A stretch of 64,000 nt of DNA. Origin: Pseudomonas sp. 30_B (GTDB lineage: Bacteria; Pseudomonadota; Gammaproteobacteria; Pseudomonadales; Pseudomonadaceae). The stretch lies in NCBI RefSeq assembly GCF_017491605.1, contig NZ_JAFGYY010000003.1, positions 1-64,000 on the forward strand, given 5' to 3'. The notes under the pieces are model-generated. The model saw only the letters and a program-made list of their open reading frames with translations, had not been told where the DNA came from and made no database searches. Position 1 is the first letter of the stretch. The number at the start of each line of letters is the position of its first letter. This document shows, piece by piece, positions 19,518 through 28,510 of this stretch. A program made the translations under genes and the position numbers.

Positions 19518-19624
19518 TGTTCGAACATCGGCCAGGTGCATCGCCTCCGTCGGTTGATCCAGGTCAGTTCGGAGCGGTCCTACGATCGGGGAAGCTTGGC
19601 CCCCCATTCGCGAGGAGATTGCCG

Positions 19625-19840
19625 ATGAGCATTCATAGCTGGGCAGAGCAGCGTCTTCAGGAACTGCTGATCGAGGCGGAGGCGTCGGGACAGGACCCGC
19701 AGCTGACGGTGCGTGCGCTCCTCAGTGCGGTGGTGCGGGCCAACACCCAGGTTCGCACCGAGGAGGACCTGGGGCACGAGTTGCACTTCCTCGCTGACAA
19801 TCTGGATGAAGAGCGCGACTACAGCTTCATGCGACCCTGA
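19625..19840 (+). CDS. Small conserved hypothetical protein
   Basis: 71 residues from ATG 19625, with GAGGAG 7 bases upstream. It is acidic and mostly helical (WAEQRLQELLIEAEASGQD, then DLGHELHFLADNLDEERDY), soluble and without Cys. No domain is recognised. It has its own terminator directly after the stop. Good codon use and a strong ribosome site argue that it is real. Confidence 0.7.
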   Translation: MSIHSWAEQRLQELLIEAEASGQDPQLTVRALLSAVVRANTQVRTEEDLGHELHFLADNLDEERDYSFMRP

Positions 19841-19845
19841 ATGAA

Positions 19846-19875
19846 AAAGGCCCGCAGATGCGGGCCTTTTCTTTT
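19846..19875 (+). terminator. Rho-independent terminator
   Basis: AAAGGCCCGCA and TGCGGGCCTTT form an 11-bp stem with a 2-3-nt loop (GA), followed by TCTTTTCT. It ends the plus-strand unit that began with the GNAT gene. Confidence 0.85.
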
Positions 19876-19877
19876 CT

Positions 19878-19955
19878 GTAGGAGCGAGCTTGCTCGCGAA
19901 CGCTTTTTCCGGCGATACCCGCGCTTGGGCGGTTCGCGAGCAAGCTCGCCCTTAC
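19878..19955. repeat. GTAGGAGCG-type REPIN
   Basis: Two inverted REP arms: GTAGGAGCGAGCTTGCTCGC and a complementary GCGAGCAAGCTCG... copy, separated by about 35 bases. It lies between convergent genes and belongs to the same family as the other copies in the window. The right end is slightly degenerate (CGCCCTTAC). Confidence 0.85.
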
Positions 19956-20013
19956 ATTGGATGGCGATACCGAGCACAAAAAACTGCCCATTAAGGCGGT
20001 TTCTATTTCTGCT

Positions 20014-20217
20014 TCAGTGTCCGCGCGGCTTTTCCAGGTCGCCGGAAAACAGCTCGTCTTCCAGGTTATCGCCAGGGATGGCGTGCTCTTCGGCGGCCCA
20101 GGCGCCGAGGTCGATCAGCTTGCAGCGGTGCGAGCAGAAGGGGCGGAATTCGCTTTTTGCGCTCCACTCCACGGGGGCGCCGCAAGTGGGGCATTCCACG
20201 GTCATAGGTTGGCTCAT
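20014..20217 (-). CDS. yacG: DNA gyrase inhibitor / zinc protein YacG
   Basis: 67 residues. A four-cysteine zinc site is visible: Cys9, Cys12 (VECPTCG), Cys28 and Cys32 (FCSHRC), followed by the [16 protein letters not shown] segment typical of YacG. The family binds gyrase and blocks its DNA binding in vitro. Its start overlaps the coaE stop by 4 bases, and GGAGG lies upstream. It is the last gene of the pilBCD-coaE-yacG direction. Confidence 0.95.
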   Translation of the reverse strand: MSQPMTVECPTCGAPVEWSAKSEFRPFCSHRCKLIDLGAWAAEEHAIPGDNLEDELFSGDLEKPRGH

Positions 20218-20822
20218 GGTTGTCCTCCACGCAGGCCGAGATAGAACTGATGCAGGCGCTCGACCTGCTGGTGCAGGTGCGCGAGATCGCCGTCGTTGAG
20301 CAGCACGTCGTCCGCGTGCTTGAGTCGGTCTTCGCGCACGGCCTGAGCCTTGAGGATCGCGCGTACCTGTTCTTCAGGCACCTTGTCCCGACGCATGGTG
20401 CGTTCCAGTTGCAGGTGTTCCGGGGTGTCCACCACCAGCACCCGCTGGGTCATGCGGTGCTGCCCGGACTCCACCAGCAGTGGCGAGACCAGGATGGCGT
20501 ACGGCGATTCGGCGCGCGCGAGGTTCGCGGCGATTTCCTCGCCGATCAGCGGGTGCAGCAGTTGCTCCAGCCAGCGCCGTTCCTCTTCCGACTTGAAGAT
20601 GCGCTCGCGCAGGGCTGCGCGATTGAGTTGGCCGTCCGGCAGCAACACCGCATCGCCGAAGCGGTCGACGATCTTGGCAAGGGCAGGGCGGCCCGGTTCG
20701 ACCACCCAGCGCGCGGCATGATCGGCGTCCACCATATGCACGCCTTGTGCGGCAAAGTGTTCGGCGGCGGCGCTCTTGCCGCTGCCGATACCGCCGGTCA
20801 GGCCCAGAATCCAGGGTTTCAT
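20214..20822 (-). CDS. coaE: Dephospho-CoA kinase
   Basis: 202 residues, the family length. P-loop [17 protein letters not shown] is at residues 8-24, the Asp-containing [14 protein letters not shown] is near residue 33, and the lid/CoA region includes [19 protein letters not shown]. It catalyses the last step of coenzyme A biosynthesis (3'-phosphorylation of dephospho-CoA with ATP). It lies 64 bases downstream of pilD, the standard neighbour in gammaproteobacteria, and overlaps yacG. Confidence 0.97.
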   Translation of the reverse strand: MKPWILGLTGGIGSGKSAAAEHFAAQGVHMVDADHAARWVVEPGRPALAKIVDRFGDAVLLPDGQLNRAALRERIFKSEEERRWLEQLLHPLIGEEIAANLARAESPYAILVSPLLVESGQHRMTQRVLVVDTPEHLQLERTMRRDKVPEEQVRAILKAQAVREDRLKHADDVLLNDGDLAHLHQQVERLHQFYLGLRGGQP

Positions 20823-20886
20823 GGTTCTCCTTCTAGCCGGCCCGGCGGCCGTCAGGGGCGCCGAACGGACTCGGCGCGGGAGAGGG

Positions 20887-21759
20887 CTAACGGAAACCGG
20901 CGAACTGCAGGTAAGTCGCGGTTATTTGATCACCCCAGAGCAGCGCAATCCAGCCGGCAATGGCGAGATAGGGGCCAAAGGGAATCGGCGTACTGGTCTC
21001 GGCCTTGCGCAGGCGTAGGGTGATGATGCCCAGCACGGCACCGACCAGCGACGACAGCAGGATGGTCAGCGGCAGCACCTGCCAGCCACCCCAGGCGCCG
21101 AGCATCGCCAGCAGCTTGAAGTCGCCATAGCCCATGCCCTCCTTGCCGGTGAGCAGCTTGAACAGCCAGTACACCGACCACAGGCTCAGGTAGCCGAACA
21201 CCGCGCCCCAGAGCGCATCGCCCAGGTTGGTGAACAGCCCGAAGTGGTTGACGATCAGCCCGAGCCAGAGCAGCGGCAACACCAGCGCATCCGGCAGCAA
21301 CTGGTGGTCGACATCGATCATGCTCATCGCCAGCAGCCCCCAGCCGAGCAGCAGCATGGCGCCGGCCTGCCAGCCGAAACCGTAGTGCCAGGCGATGAAG
21401 GCCGAGAGGGCGCCACAGGCCAGTTCGATCAGTGGATAGCGCTTGCTGATCGGCGCCTTGCAGGACGAGCACTTGCCGCCCAACGCCAGGAAGCTCACCA
21501 CGGGAATATTTTCCCAGGCCTTGATCTCATGGCCGCAGTGCGGGCACTGGGAGTTCGGCAGGATCAGGTTGTAGGTGGGCTGCGGCTCGCCTGCGGGCAG
21601 CTCCAGCGCTTCGCGCGCCTCACGTTGCCAGACCCTCTGCATCATCCGCGGCAGGCGGTGGATGACCACGTTGAGGAAGCTGCCGATCAGAAGCCCGAGG
21701 ACGAGCGCGCATAAAACAAAGGCCAGCGGGGTGCTGGCCAGGAAGTTGAGGACTGACAT
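20887..21759 (-). CDS. pilD: Type IV prepilin peptidase / N-methyltransferase
   Basis: 290 residues with about eight membrane helices. The N-terminal cytoplasmic domain has the tetracysteine zinc motif (Cys72, Cys75, Cys97, Cys100: QCPHCGHEI and KCSSCKAPI). The catalytic aspartates are Asp150/Asp152 region ([12 protein letters not shown]) and Asp214 in GYGDFK. It cleaves the short leader of PilA and minor pilins before Phe and methylates the new N-terminus; it also serves type II secretion pseudopilins. It is transcribed with pilB and pilC, 5 bases after pilC. Confidence 0.97.
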   Translation of the reverse strand: MSVLNFLASTPLAFVLCALVLGLLIGSFLNVVIHRLPRMMQRVWQREAREALELPAGEPQPTYNLILPNSQCPHCGHEIKAWENIPVVSFLALGGKCSSCKAPISKRYPLIELACGALSAFIAWHYGFGWQAGAMLLLGWGLLAMSMIDVDHQLLPDALVLPLLWLGLIVNHFGLFTNLGDALWGAVFGYLSLWSVYWLFKLLTGKEGMGYGDFKLLAMLGAWGGWQVLPLTILLSSLVGAVLGIITLRLRKAETSTPIPFGPYLAIAGWIALLWGDQITATYLQFAGFR

Positions 21760-21764
21760 GTGGC

Positions 21765-22982
21765 TTATACGACGTTGCCCAGTTGGAAGATCGGCAGGTA
21801 CATGGCGATGATCAGACCGCCGACCAGCACACCCAGAACGGCCATGATCATCGGTTCCATCAGGGTGGTGAGGTTATCGACGGCGTTGTCGACTTCCTCT
21901 TCGTAGTAGCTGGCGACCTTGTCGAGCATGGCGTCCAGCGAGCCGGACTCCTCGCCGATGGCGGCCATCTGGATGGCCATGCTCGGGAAGACGCCGGTGG
22001 TGCGCATGGAGAAGTTCAACTGCGTACCGGAGGAGACGTCCTGCTTGATCCTATTGACCGCGTTGCGGAACACCACGTTGCCGGTCGCTCCGGATACCGA
22101 GTCCAGAGCCTCCACCAGGGGAACGCCCGCGGCGAAGGTGGTGGAGAGCGTACGGGCATAACGCGCAACCGATGACTTGTAGAGAATGTCGCCGACGATG
22201 GGCAGTTTCAGCACCAGGCGATCGAGTCTGTCCCGGAATTTCTCCGAGCGCCGGTAGGCTTCTCTGAATGCAAAGGCGCTGGCGAACATGGCGATCAGAA
22301 CGATGAACCACCATTGCTGCAGCATTTCCGAAATGGAAATGACGAAGCGGGTGAATGCTGGGAGTTCCGCGCCGAAGTTGGCGAAGACGGATTGGAACTG
22401 CGGCACTACCTTGATCAGCAGAATGGCCGACACGATGACCGCGACGACTACAACCGCGATGGGGTAGGTCATGGCCTTCTTGATCTTGGCCTTGAGCGAC
22501 TCGGTCTTTTCCTTGTAGGTCGCTACGCGGTCAAGCAGCGTTTCCAGGGCGCCGGCCTGTTCACCAGCGTCCACCAGGTTGCAGTACAGATCGTCGAAGT
22601 ACAGGGGCTTCTTGCGCAGGGAATTGGCCAGGCTGTTACCCGCGGCGACTTCCTGTTTTATCTCTTCCACCAGCTTGCGCATGTTCGGGTTGTCGAAACC
22701 TTCCCCGATGATGTCGAAGGACTGCAGCAGCGGTACACCTGAGCTCATCATGGTTGCCATCTGCCGGGTGAACAGGGCGATGTCCATGGGCTTGATCTTC
22801 TTGCCCTGGCTCAGCAGCGACATCCCTTTCTTGCGCACCTTGATGGGGTTGATGCCTTGCTTGCGCAACTGGGCCTTGACCAGCGCCATGCTGGTCCCCG
22901 AGAGTTCCCCCTTGATCTTCCCGCCCTTGCGATCAGTGCCTTCCCAGGTAAAGACACTGGTCTTCAATGCTTTTTCCGCCAT
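21765..22982 (-). CDS. pilC: Type IV pilus inner membrane platform protein PilC
   Basis: 405 residues. Two GspF/PilC cytoplasmic domains (about 65-190 and 270-395) are each followed by membrane helices. Family segments include DIALFTRQMATMMSSGVPL, GNSLANSLRKKP and AAIGEESGSLDAMLDKVASYYEEEVD. It forms the inner membrane base that couples the PilB motor to pilin polymerisation. Only 3 bases separate it from pilB, consistent with coupled translation. Confidence 0.97.
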   Translation of the reverse strand: MAEKALKTSVFTWEGTDRKGGKIKGELSGTSMALVKAQLRKQGINPIKVRKKGMSLLSQGKKIKPMDIALFTRQMATMMSSGVPLLQSFDIIGEGFDNPNMRKLVEEIKQEVAAGNSLANSLRKKPLYFDDLYCNLVDAGEQAGALETLLDRVATYKEKTESLKAKIKKAMTYPIAVVVVAVIVSAILLIKVVPQFQSVFANFGAELPAFTRFVISISEMLQQWWFIVLIAMFASAFAFREAYRRSEKFRDRLDRLVLKLPIVGDILYKSSVARYARTLSTTFAAGVPLVEALDSVSGATGNVVFRNAVNRIKQDVSSGTQLNFSMRTTGVFPSMAIQMAAIGEESGSLDAMLDKVASYYEEEVDNAVDNLTTLMEPMIMAVLGVLVGGLIIAMYLPIFQLGNVV

Positions 22983-22985
22983 GGA

Positions 22986-24689
22986 TTAATCCTTGGTCAC
23001 GCGGTTGATTTCCTCGAGGCTGGTAATGCCCTGCATGGCCTTCAGCAATCCCGAGGTGCGCAGATCGTTGAAGCCTTCTTTGCGGGCTTGTTCGGCGATC
23101 TGAATGGAATTTCCTTCTTCCATGATAATCCGCTGTAGCGCAGGCGTGATTTTAACCACTTCATAAATACCCACACGCCCCTTATAACCGTTCTTGCAGT
23201 TTTCACAGCCGACCGGTGCATACAGCTTGAACGAGCCGACCCGCTCCTCCGGGAAGCCTTCGTGGAGCAGGGTTTCGCGCGGTACGTCGTGTTCCTTCTT
23301 GCAGGACGGGCAGAGTTTGCGTGCCAGGCGCTGGGCAATGATCAGGTTAGTCGAGGTGGCGAGGTTGAACGAGGCAACCCCCATGTTCAGCAAGCGTGTC
23401 AGGGTTTCCGCGGCGCTGTTGGTGTGCAGGGTGGACATCACCATGTGCCCGGTCTGCGCGGCCTTGATGGCAATTTCCGCGGTCTCAAGGTCGCGGATCT
23501 CCCCCACCATGATCACGTCAGGGTCCTGGCGCAGGAAGGCACGCAAAGCCTGGGCGAAGTCCAGGCCCTGTTTCGGGTTGACGTTGACCTGGTTGATGCC
23601 TTCCAGGTTGATCTCTACCGGGTCTTCGGCGGTGGAAATGTTGATGTCCGGCGTGTTGAGGATATTCAGGCCGGTATAGAGGGATACCGTCTTGCCGGAG
23701 CCAGTGGGGCCGGTCACCAGGATCATGCCTTGCGGCTGCTTCAGTGCCGCGAGATACAGTTGTTTCTGCTCTTCCTCGTAACCCAGGGCATCGATACCCA
23801 TTTGCGCGCTGGCCGAGTCGAGGATACGCATCACGATCTTCTCGCCCCATAGCGTGGGCAGGGTGTTGACGCGGAAGTCGATGGACTTGGTCTTGGACAC
23901 GCGCATCTTGATGCGGCCGTCCTGGGGTTTGCGGCGCTCGGAGATATCCAGGCCGGCCATCACCTTGAGGCGTGCAGAGATGCGGCTGACCAACTGGACC
24001 GGCGGCTTGGCCACTTCCTGGAGCATGCCGTCGGTACGGAAGCGAACCCTGTAGACCTTTTCATAGGGTTCGAAGTGCAGGTCGGACGAGCCGCCCTTGA
24101 TGGCATCCAGCAGCATCTTGTTCACGAAACGCACCACCGGTGCGTCGTCGGCGTCGCCGCCGATGGCTTCTTCCTTGCGCTCGGCGTTGCCGTCTTCGAT
24201 GTCCAGGCCGTCCAGGTCGACGTCGCCCAGGTCGTCCAGGCCGCCGGTGGCGCTCTCGAAGAACTTTTCGATGGCGTCGCCGAGCCGGTCATCTTCGACC
24301 AGGATGGCTTCAGTGGTCAGGCCGGTGCTGAACTGGATATCAGTGATCGCCTGGTGATTGGTCGGGTCCGAGAGTCCGACGAAAAGCTTGTTGCCCCGGC
24401 GCCACAGGGGCAGGACGCGGTGCTGGCGCACGAGCTTCTCGCTGACCAGTTCCTTGGGGAAACTCTCCTTGTCCAGGCTGGCCAGGTCGCAGAAGGCAAC
24501 GCCGAACTGGTCGGCGGCCAACTCCATCAGCGGCCGGCTCTTCACCAGCTTGTTCTGCACCAGGTAGGTCACCAGCGACAGTTTGTTGCGCTGCGCCTGC
24601 AGTTGCGCTTGTCGAGCGCTGTTCTCATCAAGCAGTTGAGAAAGCACTAACTGCCGGGCAAGGCCGGACAGGACGACTTGATCGTTCAT
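22986..24689 (-). CDS. pilB: Type IV pilus assembly ATPase PilB
   Basis: 567 residues from ATG 24689. The frame continues to a TTG at 24716, but the P. aeruginosa-like start MND..LSGLARQL argues for 24689. The Shine-Dalgarno is weak. The N-terminal MshEN-type c-di-GMP-binding region (RNKLSLVTYLVQNKLV, LPLWRRGNKLFVGLSDP) is followed by the GspE ATPase with Walker A GPTGSGKTVSLYT near residue 325 and Walker B region PDVIMVGEIRD. A tetracysteine zinc site (CPSCKKEHD, CENCKNGYKG) lies toward the C-terminus. It powers pilus extension. It is divergent from pilA. Confidence 0.97.
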   Translation of the reverse strand: MNDQVVLSGLARQLVLSQLLDENSARQAQLQAQRNKLSLVTYLVQNKLVKSRPLMELAADQFGVAFCDLASLDKESFPKELVSEKLVRQHRVLPLWRRGNKLFVGLSDPTNHQAITDIQFSTGLTTEAILVEDDRLGDAIEKFFESATGGLDDLGDVDLDGLDIEDGNAERKEEAIGGDADDAPVVRFVNKMLLDAIKGGSSDLHFEPYEKVYRVRFRTDGMLQEVAKPPVQLVSRISARLKVMAGLDISERRKPQDGRIKMRVSKTKSIDFRVNTLPTLWGEKIVMRILDSASAQMGIDALGYEEEQKQLYLAALKQPQGMILVTGPTGSGKTVSLYTGLNILNTPDINISTAEDPVEINLEGINQVNVNPKQGLDFAQALRAFLRQDPDVIMVGEIRDLETAEIAIKAAQTGHMVMSTLHTNSAAETLTRLLNMGVASFNLATSTNLIIAQRLARKLCPSCKKEHDVPRETLLHEGFPEERVGSFKLYAPVGCENCKNGYKGRVGIYEVVKITPALQRIIMEEGNSIQIAEQARKEGFNDLRTSGLLKAMQGITSLEEINRVTKD

Positions 24690-24753
24690 GGGAGAGTAGC
24701 CGGATGGAGAGTTCAAAATCTTATAACGCAGTTAGGGGGAGGTGCCAAATCAG

Positions 24754-24810
24754 GTGACAGGCGCTGCCAAAATTTGTCACTTCGTGCGTAATTTCGCTGC
24801 TGGTTGTCGG
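24754..24810 (+). promoter_or_regulatory. Candidate PilR binding sites upstream of pilA
   Basis: TGTC-containing elements occur at 24755-24760 (as GTGACAG on the plus strand), 24775-24780 (TTTGTCAC) and 24805-24810 (TTGTCGG), 40-100 bases upstream of the sigma-54 promoter. PilR in P. aeruginosa binds clustered C/GTGTC elements in this position. Assignment is by position and short motif only. Confidence 0.4.
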
Positions 24811-24850
24811 AAAGTACCTCTCGGCTCCGTATCCGAGGGCGTTGAAAGTT

Positions 24851-24866
24851 TGGCATGGAATCTGCT
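24851..24866 (+). promoter_or_regulatory. Sigma-54 promoter of pilA
   Basis: TGGCATGGAATCTGCT matches the -24/-12 consensus TGGCACG-N4-TTGCW, with GG at 24852-24853 and GC at 24864-24865 exactly 10 bases apart. It lies about 50 bases before the pilA start. P. aeruginosa pilA is transcribed by RpoN with PilS-PilR. Confidence 0.85.
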
Positions 24867-24914
24867 TGATCAGGAATCAGGTCCTTGGGCCGTATCCAAC
24901 AACTGGAGAGAACT

Positions 24915-25328
24915 ATGAAAGCTCAAAAAGGCTTTACCTTGATCGAACTGATGATCGTGGTTGCGATCATCGGCATCCTGGCCGCCATCGCCCTGCCGGC
25001 TTATCAGGATTACACCACTCGCGCCAAAGTTAGCGAAGTTATCGTAATGGCTGCTCCGGCGAAGCTGGCCGTGGCTGAAACCAGTTCTTCGCTCGGCGGG
25101 CTGGGATCTCTTACTGCCTCGAACTCCGGGTATGTTTTCCCGGGTGCGACTAAATACGTTTCGGGTGTCACTATTACAGCTGGTACCGGTGTTGTGACAG
25201 TAGCTTCCACCGTTCCGGGGGCTACGGGTAACATTGTTCTTACTCCTACCAATGTTGGTGGCGGTCAGCTGAAATGGGCATGCACAACTACTATCAACAC
25301 TAAGTATGTTCCTCAAGAGTGCCGCTAA
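24915..25328 (+). CDS. pilA: Type IV major pilin PilA
   Basis: 137 residues. GGAGAG precedes ATG 24915. The class IVa leader is six residues (MKAQKG), cleaved before Phe by PilD, followed by the hydrophobic helix [24 protein letters not shown] with Glu5. The C-terminus has a disulfide-bonded D-loop between [14 protein letters not shown] cysteines (about residues 122-136). The middle and C-terminal part is rich in Thr, Ser and Gly (candidate O-glycosylation sites) and uses more A/T-ending codons than pilB. It is the structural subunit of the pilus for twitching, attachment and DNA uptake. A terminator follows. Confidence 0.97.
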   Translation: MKAQKGFTLIELMIVVAIIGILAAIALPAYQDYTTRAKVSEVIVMAAPAKLAVAETSSSLGGLGSLTASNSGYVFPGATKYVSGVTITAGTGVVTVASTVPGATGNIVLTPTNVGGGQLKWACTTTINTKYVPQECR

Positions 25329-25349
25329 GAATTTTGATCCTCGTGGCAT

Positions 25350-25382
25350 TAGGAGGCGACCTTCGGGTCGCTTCTTTTTTTC
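25350..25382 (+). terminator. Terminator after pilA
   Basis: GCGACC-TTCG-GGTCGC (25355-25370) with flanking AG/CTT extension is followed by CTTCTTTTTTTC. The UUCG tetraloop and T-run make this a strong terminator, so the downstream ligase gene is probably expressed from read-through or its own promoter. Confidence 0.9.
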
Positions 25383-25532
25383 GATCAGATTCTGGCTTCT
25401 GATGTGGTAGGGCTTTATGGGCTCGGCAGCAGAGGCGGTGCTTCCGAAGTTTAAGATCGGTCGCAATTGCGTGGTGGAGGGGCGGTCTTGCATGGCGTGA
25501 ACGGAGGAGAAGAACAAGGAGCGGGGCGTTCG

Positions 25533-27197
25533 ATGCTTGGCGGGACTCTTTGGGTGGTTGTCGCTTCACTCCCCTGGTTGGTGCCCACGCACATGGATCC
25601 GTGGACTACCTTCTACAATGACACTATGGCGGCGGCGGTTTTGCTTCCGTTGGTAGTTCTATTGTTCTTCTCTTCGGCGCAGGGGTGGATTGTCACTCGT
25701 GCGGCATTATTTGCTATTTGTCTATCCGCTGTTCCTCTGGTTCAGGCGGTGACAGGGATTTTGCTAATTCCTGAAGAGTCTTTTGTAATCGTGGGCTTTA
25801 TTCTGGCTTTTGCAGTTGCCTTGTCCTTGGGGCAGCAGAGGCAGTTGATAGAGTCCCATCGAATTGCAGATGGCTTGTTCGCAAGCTTTATTCTGGCTTC
25901 GATACTGTCGACCGGGCTGTCCTTGTATCAGTGGCTCGCGCTTGATGGATTGGGAGTCCTGGTGCTTTCTCCTGCGATCGGCGGGGTGAGGGCGGTTGCA
26001 CTTGTCGGGCAACCTAACAATCTTGCAACACTTCTGGTATGGGGCTGCATCGGAGTCTGGTGGGCCTATAACAGACGTTTTGTCGGTAGTGGTTGTGCCG
26101 TCCTGGCGGTCGCCTTTTTCCTGGTGGGTGTGGCCCTGACGGGGTCACGTACTGGCTGTCTCCAGGTTGCTTTTCTTGCCGGAGTTGCTCTCATTTTCTG
26201 GTGGCCTCGCAATACAAGAAATAGATTAATTGCGGTGCTACTGCTGGCAAGTTGGTTTGTGACTCTGCTATTGCTTCTTCCTCTGCTGAGCAACTTCCTT
26301 TTTGGTGCGACAAGTCGCGAGATGTTAAGTGTCGGTATACGACCGATTTTTTGGTCTATGGCGCTTGACGGTATTGTAGATCGACCGCTGGTGGGGTATG
26401 GCTGGAACCAGGTCGTAACGGTCCATGTGGAGTTCGCTGAGAAATACTCAGGCGTGGGTTCGGTTATGGGGCATGCGCACAATCTCTTCCTTGATCTGTT
26501 GCTATGGAATGGGGTTGTAGTGGGTGCGGTATTGATTGCTGCCATTGTCTGGTGGGGAGTCGTACAGGTTCTGAAGGTGAAGACAGAGTCGCATGGCATC
26601 ATTCTGGCCGCCATCGGTGTTTTTCTTCTTCATTCGATGCTCGAGTTGCCCCATCTGTACTTGATTTTCCTAGTGCCTGTCGGATTGCTGGTCGGTATGG
26701 CAAGTTCGTTCTTGCCGATGAAAATCATCGCTACGTTGCCACGCTTTTCGATCATCGTGATTGGTGTGGTGATGGCTGCGGCTCTTGTTATTGTATTTCG
26801 CGACTACAGGTTGATAGAGGATAGTCTGGCTGCGCGTAAATTCGTGGCTGCGCGAATCTCGGGTGCAGTGAGCCCAAGCTCTCCTGATGTAATTCTCCTC
26901 AAGTCGCTCCAAGGCGCTCTTGAGCGCCTTGACGCAGTGCCAAGTCGAAATATGCCGGCCGCGGCTCTCGAGGAAAGGCATCTTACCGTCTTGCGCTACC
27001 CGACAACCGGCGGGCTTTTCCGGTATGCCCAATCGGCTGCGTTGAACAATAGAGCAGACGAGGCGGCATGGGCATTACAGCTCATCTGTTACCTCCGGCC
27101 AAAGCAGACTTGCAAATCGGTCATTGATGACTGGAGAACCCTGGCGTCGTCGGGCAATCCTGAAATGAACTCCGTGGTTATGCCAAGGGTGGAGTGA
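25533..27197 (+). CDS. PglL/TfpW-type O-oligosaccharyltransferase, probable pilin glycosylation enzyme
   Basis: About 554 residues from ATG 25533. In-frame GTG at 25497 is an alternative start; AAGGAG at 25516-25521 gives long spacing (11) to the ATG. Around 11-12 transmembrane helices are seen in residues 1-420. The large periplasmic loop has the Wzy_C ligase signature (PLVGYGWNQV, then GHAHNLFLDLLLWNGVVVG with the conserved His). A soluble C-terminal domain (about 430-554) resembles the extra domain of PglL-type ligases. The enzyme would transfer a lipid-linked glycan to pilin Ser/Thr. Its place between pilA and tRNA-Thr is where P. aeruginosa carries pilin accessory genes. GC is clearly lower than in flanking genes, suggesting horizontal acquisition with pilA. 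Confidence 0.82.
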   Translation: MLGGTLWVVVASLPWLVPTHMDPWTTFYNDTMAAAVLLPLVVLLFFSSAQGWIVTRAALFAICLSAVPLVQAVTGILLIPEESFVIVGFILAFAVALSLGQQRQLIESHRIADGLFASFILASILSTGLSLYQWLALDGLGVLVLSPAIGGVRAVALVGQPNNLATLLVWGCIGVWWAYNRRFVGSGCAVLAVAFFLVGVALTGSRTGCLQVAFLAGVALIFWWPRNTRNRLIAVLLLASWFVTLLLLLPLLSNFLFGATSREMLSVGIRPIFWSMALDGIVDRPLVGYGWNQVVTVHVEFAEKYSGVGSVMGHAHNLFLDLLLWNGVVVGAVLIAAIVWWGVVQVLKVKTESHGIILAAIGVFLLHSMLELPHLYLIFLVPVGLLVGMASSFLPMKIIATLPRFSIIVIGVVMAAALVIVFRDYRLIEDSLAARKFVAARISGAVSPSSPDVILLKSLQGALERLDAVPSRNMPAAALEERHLTVLRYPTTGGLFRYAQSAALNNRADEAAWALQLICYLRPKQTCKSVIDDWRTLASSGNPEMNSVVMPRVE

Positions 27198-27263
27198 TTG
27201 CTGCATTTATTCGGCCTGATCACTTGGGTGTACGCCAAATGTTGAATGGCGCGCCTGGATGGA

Positions 27264-27292
27264 TTGCTTCGCAGGAAGCAGAGTGCTAGCTT
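27264..27292 (+). promoter_or_regulatory. Promoter of tRNA-Thr
   Basis: TTGCTT and TAGCTT are separated by 17 bases, and the tRNA begins 10 bases after the -10 box. A GC-rich discriminator (ACGCGCGCC) lies between, typical of stable RNA promoters under stringent control. Confidence 0.6.
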
Positions 27293-27301
27293 ACGCGCGC
27301 C

Positions 27302-27377
27302 GCCGGTGTAGCTCAGTCGGTAGAGCAGCTCATTCGTAATGAGAAGGTCGGGGGTTCGATTCCTCTTGCCGGCACCA
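27302..27377 (+). tRNA. tRNA-Thr (anticodon CGT)
   Basis: A 76-nt cloverleaf. The acceptor GCCGGTG pairs with TGCCGGC (two G-U pairs). The D arm is GCTCAGTCGGTAGAGC, the anticodon stem-loop is CTCATTCGTAATGAG with CGT in the loop, the T arm is GGGGGTTCGATTCCTC, and A-CCA is encoded. It reads ACG codons. Its place downstream of the pilin locus matches P. aeruginosa, where this tRNA marks the edge of the variable pilA region. Confidence 0.97.
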
Positions 27378-27385
27378 GCTTCAAC

Positions 27386-27418
27386 AAAAAGCCCCGCTTT
27401 CGAGCGGGGCTTTTTGTT
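27386..27418. terminator. Bidirectional terminator between tRNA-Thr and nadC
   Basis: AAAAAGCCCCGCT and AGCGGGGCTTTTT form a 13-bp stem around TTCG, with T-runs on both strands. It ends the plus-strand tRNA transcript and the minus-strand nadC transcript. Confidence 0.9.
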
Positions 27419-27431
27419 TTCTGGCCGCTAT

Positions 27432-28280
27432 CTATAGGCTCAGCCGCATCGACAGATCCAGCGCCTTCACATCCTTGGTCAGGGTGCCGATGGAGATGTA
27501 GTCCACCCCAGTCTCGGCGACGGTGCGCAAGGTCGCTTCGGTGATGCCGCCGGAGGCTTCCAGCTTGGCGCGGCCGGCGGTGAGGGCGACGGCGGTGCGC
27601 ATGTCGTCCAGGCTCAGCTCGTCGAGCATGATGATGTCGGCGCCGGCATCCAGGGCCTGGCGCAGCTCGGCGAGGTCTTCCACTTCGATCTCCACTGGCT
27701 TGCCGGGGGCGATGCGGTGGGCTTCGGCGATGGCCTGAGCGATGCCGCCGCAGGCGGCGATGTGGTTTTCCTTGATGAGGAAGGCGTCGTACAGGCCGAT
27801 GCGGTGGTTGTGGCAGCCGCCGCAGGTGATCGCGTATTTCTGTGCCAGGCGCAGGCCGGGCAGGGTCTTGCGGGTGTCGAGCAGCTTCACGCCGGTGCCC
27901 TCGACCAGGTCGGCGTAGTGACGGGCGCGGGTGGCGGTGCCGGAGAGCAGCTGGAGGAAGTTCAGCGCGCTGCGCTCGCCGGTGAGGAGGGCGCGGGCCG
28001 GGCCTTCGAGGGTGAACAGGGTCTGGTCGGCGCTGACTTGCTCGCCATCCGTTACCTGCCACTTCACCTGGACGCGCGGATCGACCTGACGGAAGACTTC
28101 GTCGACCCAGGCGCTGCCGGCCACGGTGGCGTTCTCGCGGGTGATGATGCGGGCGGAGGCATCGCGCTCGGCGGCAATCAGCTGGGCGGTGATGTCGCCG
28201 CTGCCCACGTCTTCGGCCAGAGCGGCGCGCACGTTGGCCTGGATTTCCCCGGAAAGCTCGGCGAGGGTGAGGTTCGGCAT
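27432..28280 (-). CDS. nadC: Quinolinate phosphoribosyltransferase (nicotinate-nucleotide pyrophosphorylase)
   Basis: 282 residues, full length. Recognisable motifs are [11 protein letters not shown] near the N-terminus, [64 protein letters not shown] (substrate and PRPP binding; split here only by description) and [29 protein letters not shown] at the C-terminus. It converts quinolinate and PRPP to nicotinate mononucleotide in de novo NAD synthesis. A TATAAT-like -10 lies at 28307-28312 on the minus strand, within 30 bases of the start. Divergent from the DUF1631 gene. Confidence 0.97.
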   Translation of the reverse strand: MPNLTLAELSGEIQANVRAALAEDVGSGDITAQLIAAERDASARIITRENATVAGSAWVDEVFRQVDPRVQVKWQVTDGEQVSADQTLFTLEGPARALLTGERSALNFLQLLSGTATRARHYADLVEGTGVKLLDTRKTLPGLRLAQKYAITCGGCHNHRIGLYDAFLIKENHIAACGGIAQAIAEAHRIAPGKPVEIEVEDLAELRQALDAGADIIMLDELSLDDMRTAVALTAGRAKLEASGGITEATLRTVAETGVDYISIGTLTKDVKALDLSMRLSL

Positions 28281-28424
28281 GGAGGGCTCCTGTTCGCAGT
28301 GCCGGGATTATACGGGCGGCGGGCCCTTGCGGGTATCGATTGACGTTTGGCGCTGGTCAATCGTCTGTCGGACAAACGGCAGCAGAATCGACGTGAATTT
28401 CTTCAAGAATGCGAGAAATGACTC

Positions 28425-28452
28425 TTGGTTGTTCAAGAACCTTCCCTATAAT
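28425..28452 (+). promoter_or_regulatory. Candidate sigma-70 promoter for the DUF1631 gene
   Basis: TTGGTT (28425-28430) and a perfect TATAAT (28447-28452) are 16 bases apart in an AT-richer stretch of the 285-bp nadC/DUF1631 gap, about 110 bases before the gene start. Confidence 0.6.
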
Positions 28453-28510
28453 GACTCCGAAATATCCTACTTTTTGACGCCACGAATTTGACGTTAAGGA
28501 TGACGCTTCG

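Noticed and set aside
25329..27377. Integrative element at tRNA-Thr
   Set aside because: No integrase gene is present, and I found no direct repeat of the tRNA 3' end near the pilin cassette. The low GC fits allele exchange of the pilin module rather than a genomic island.
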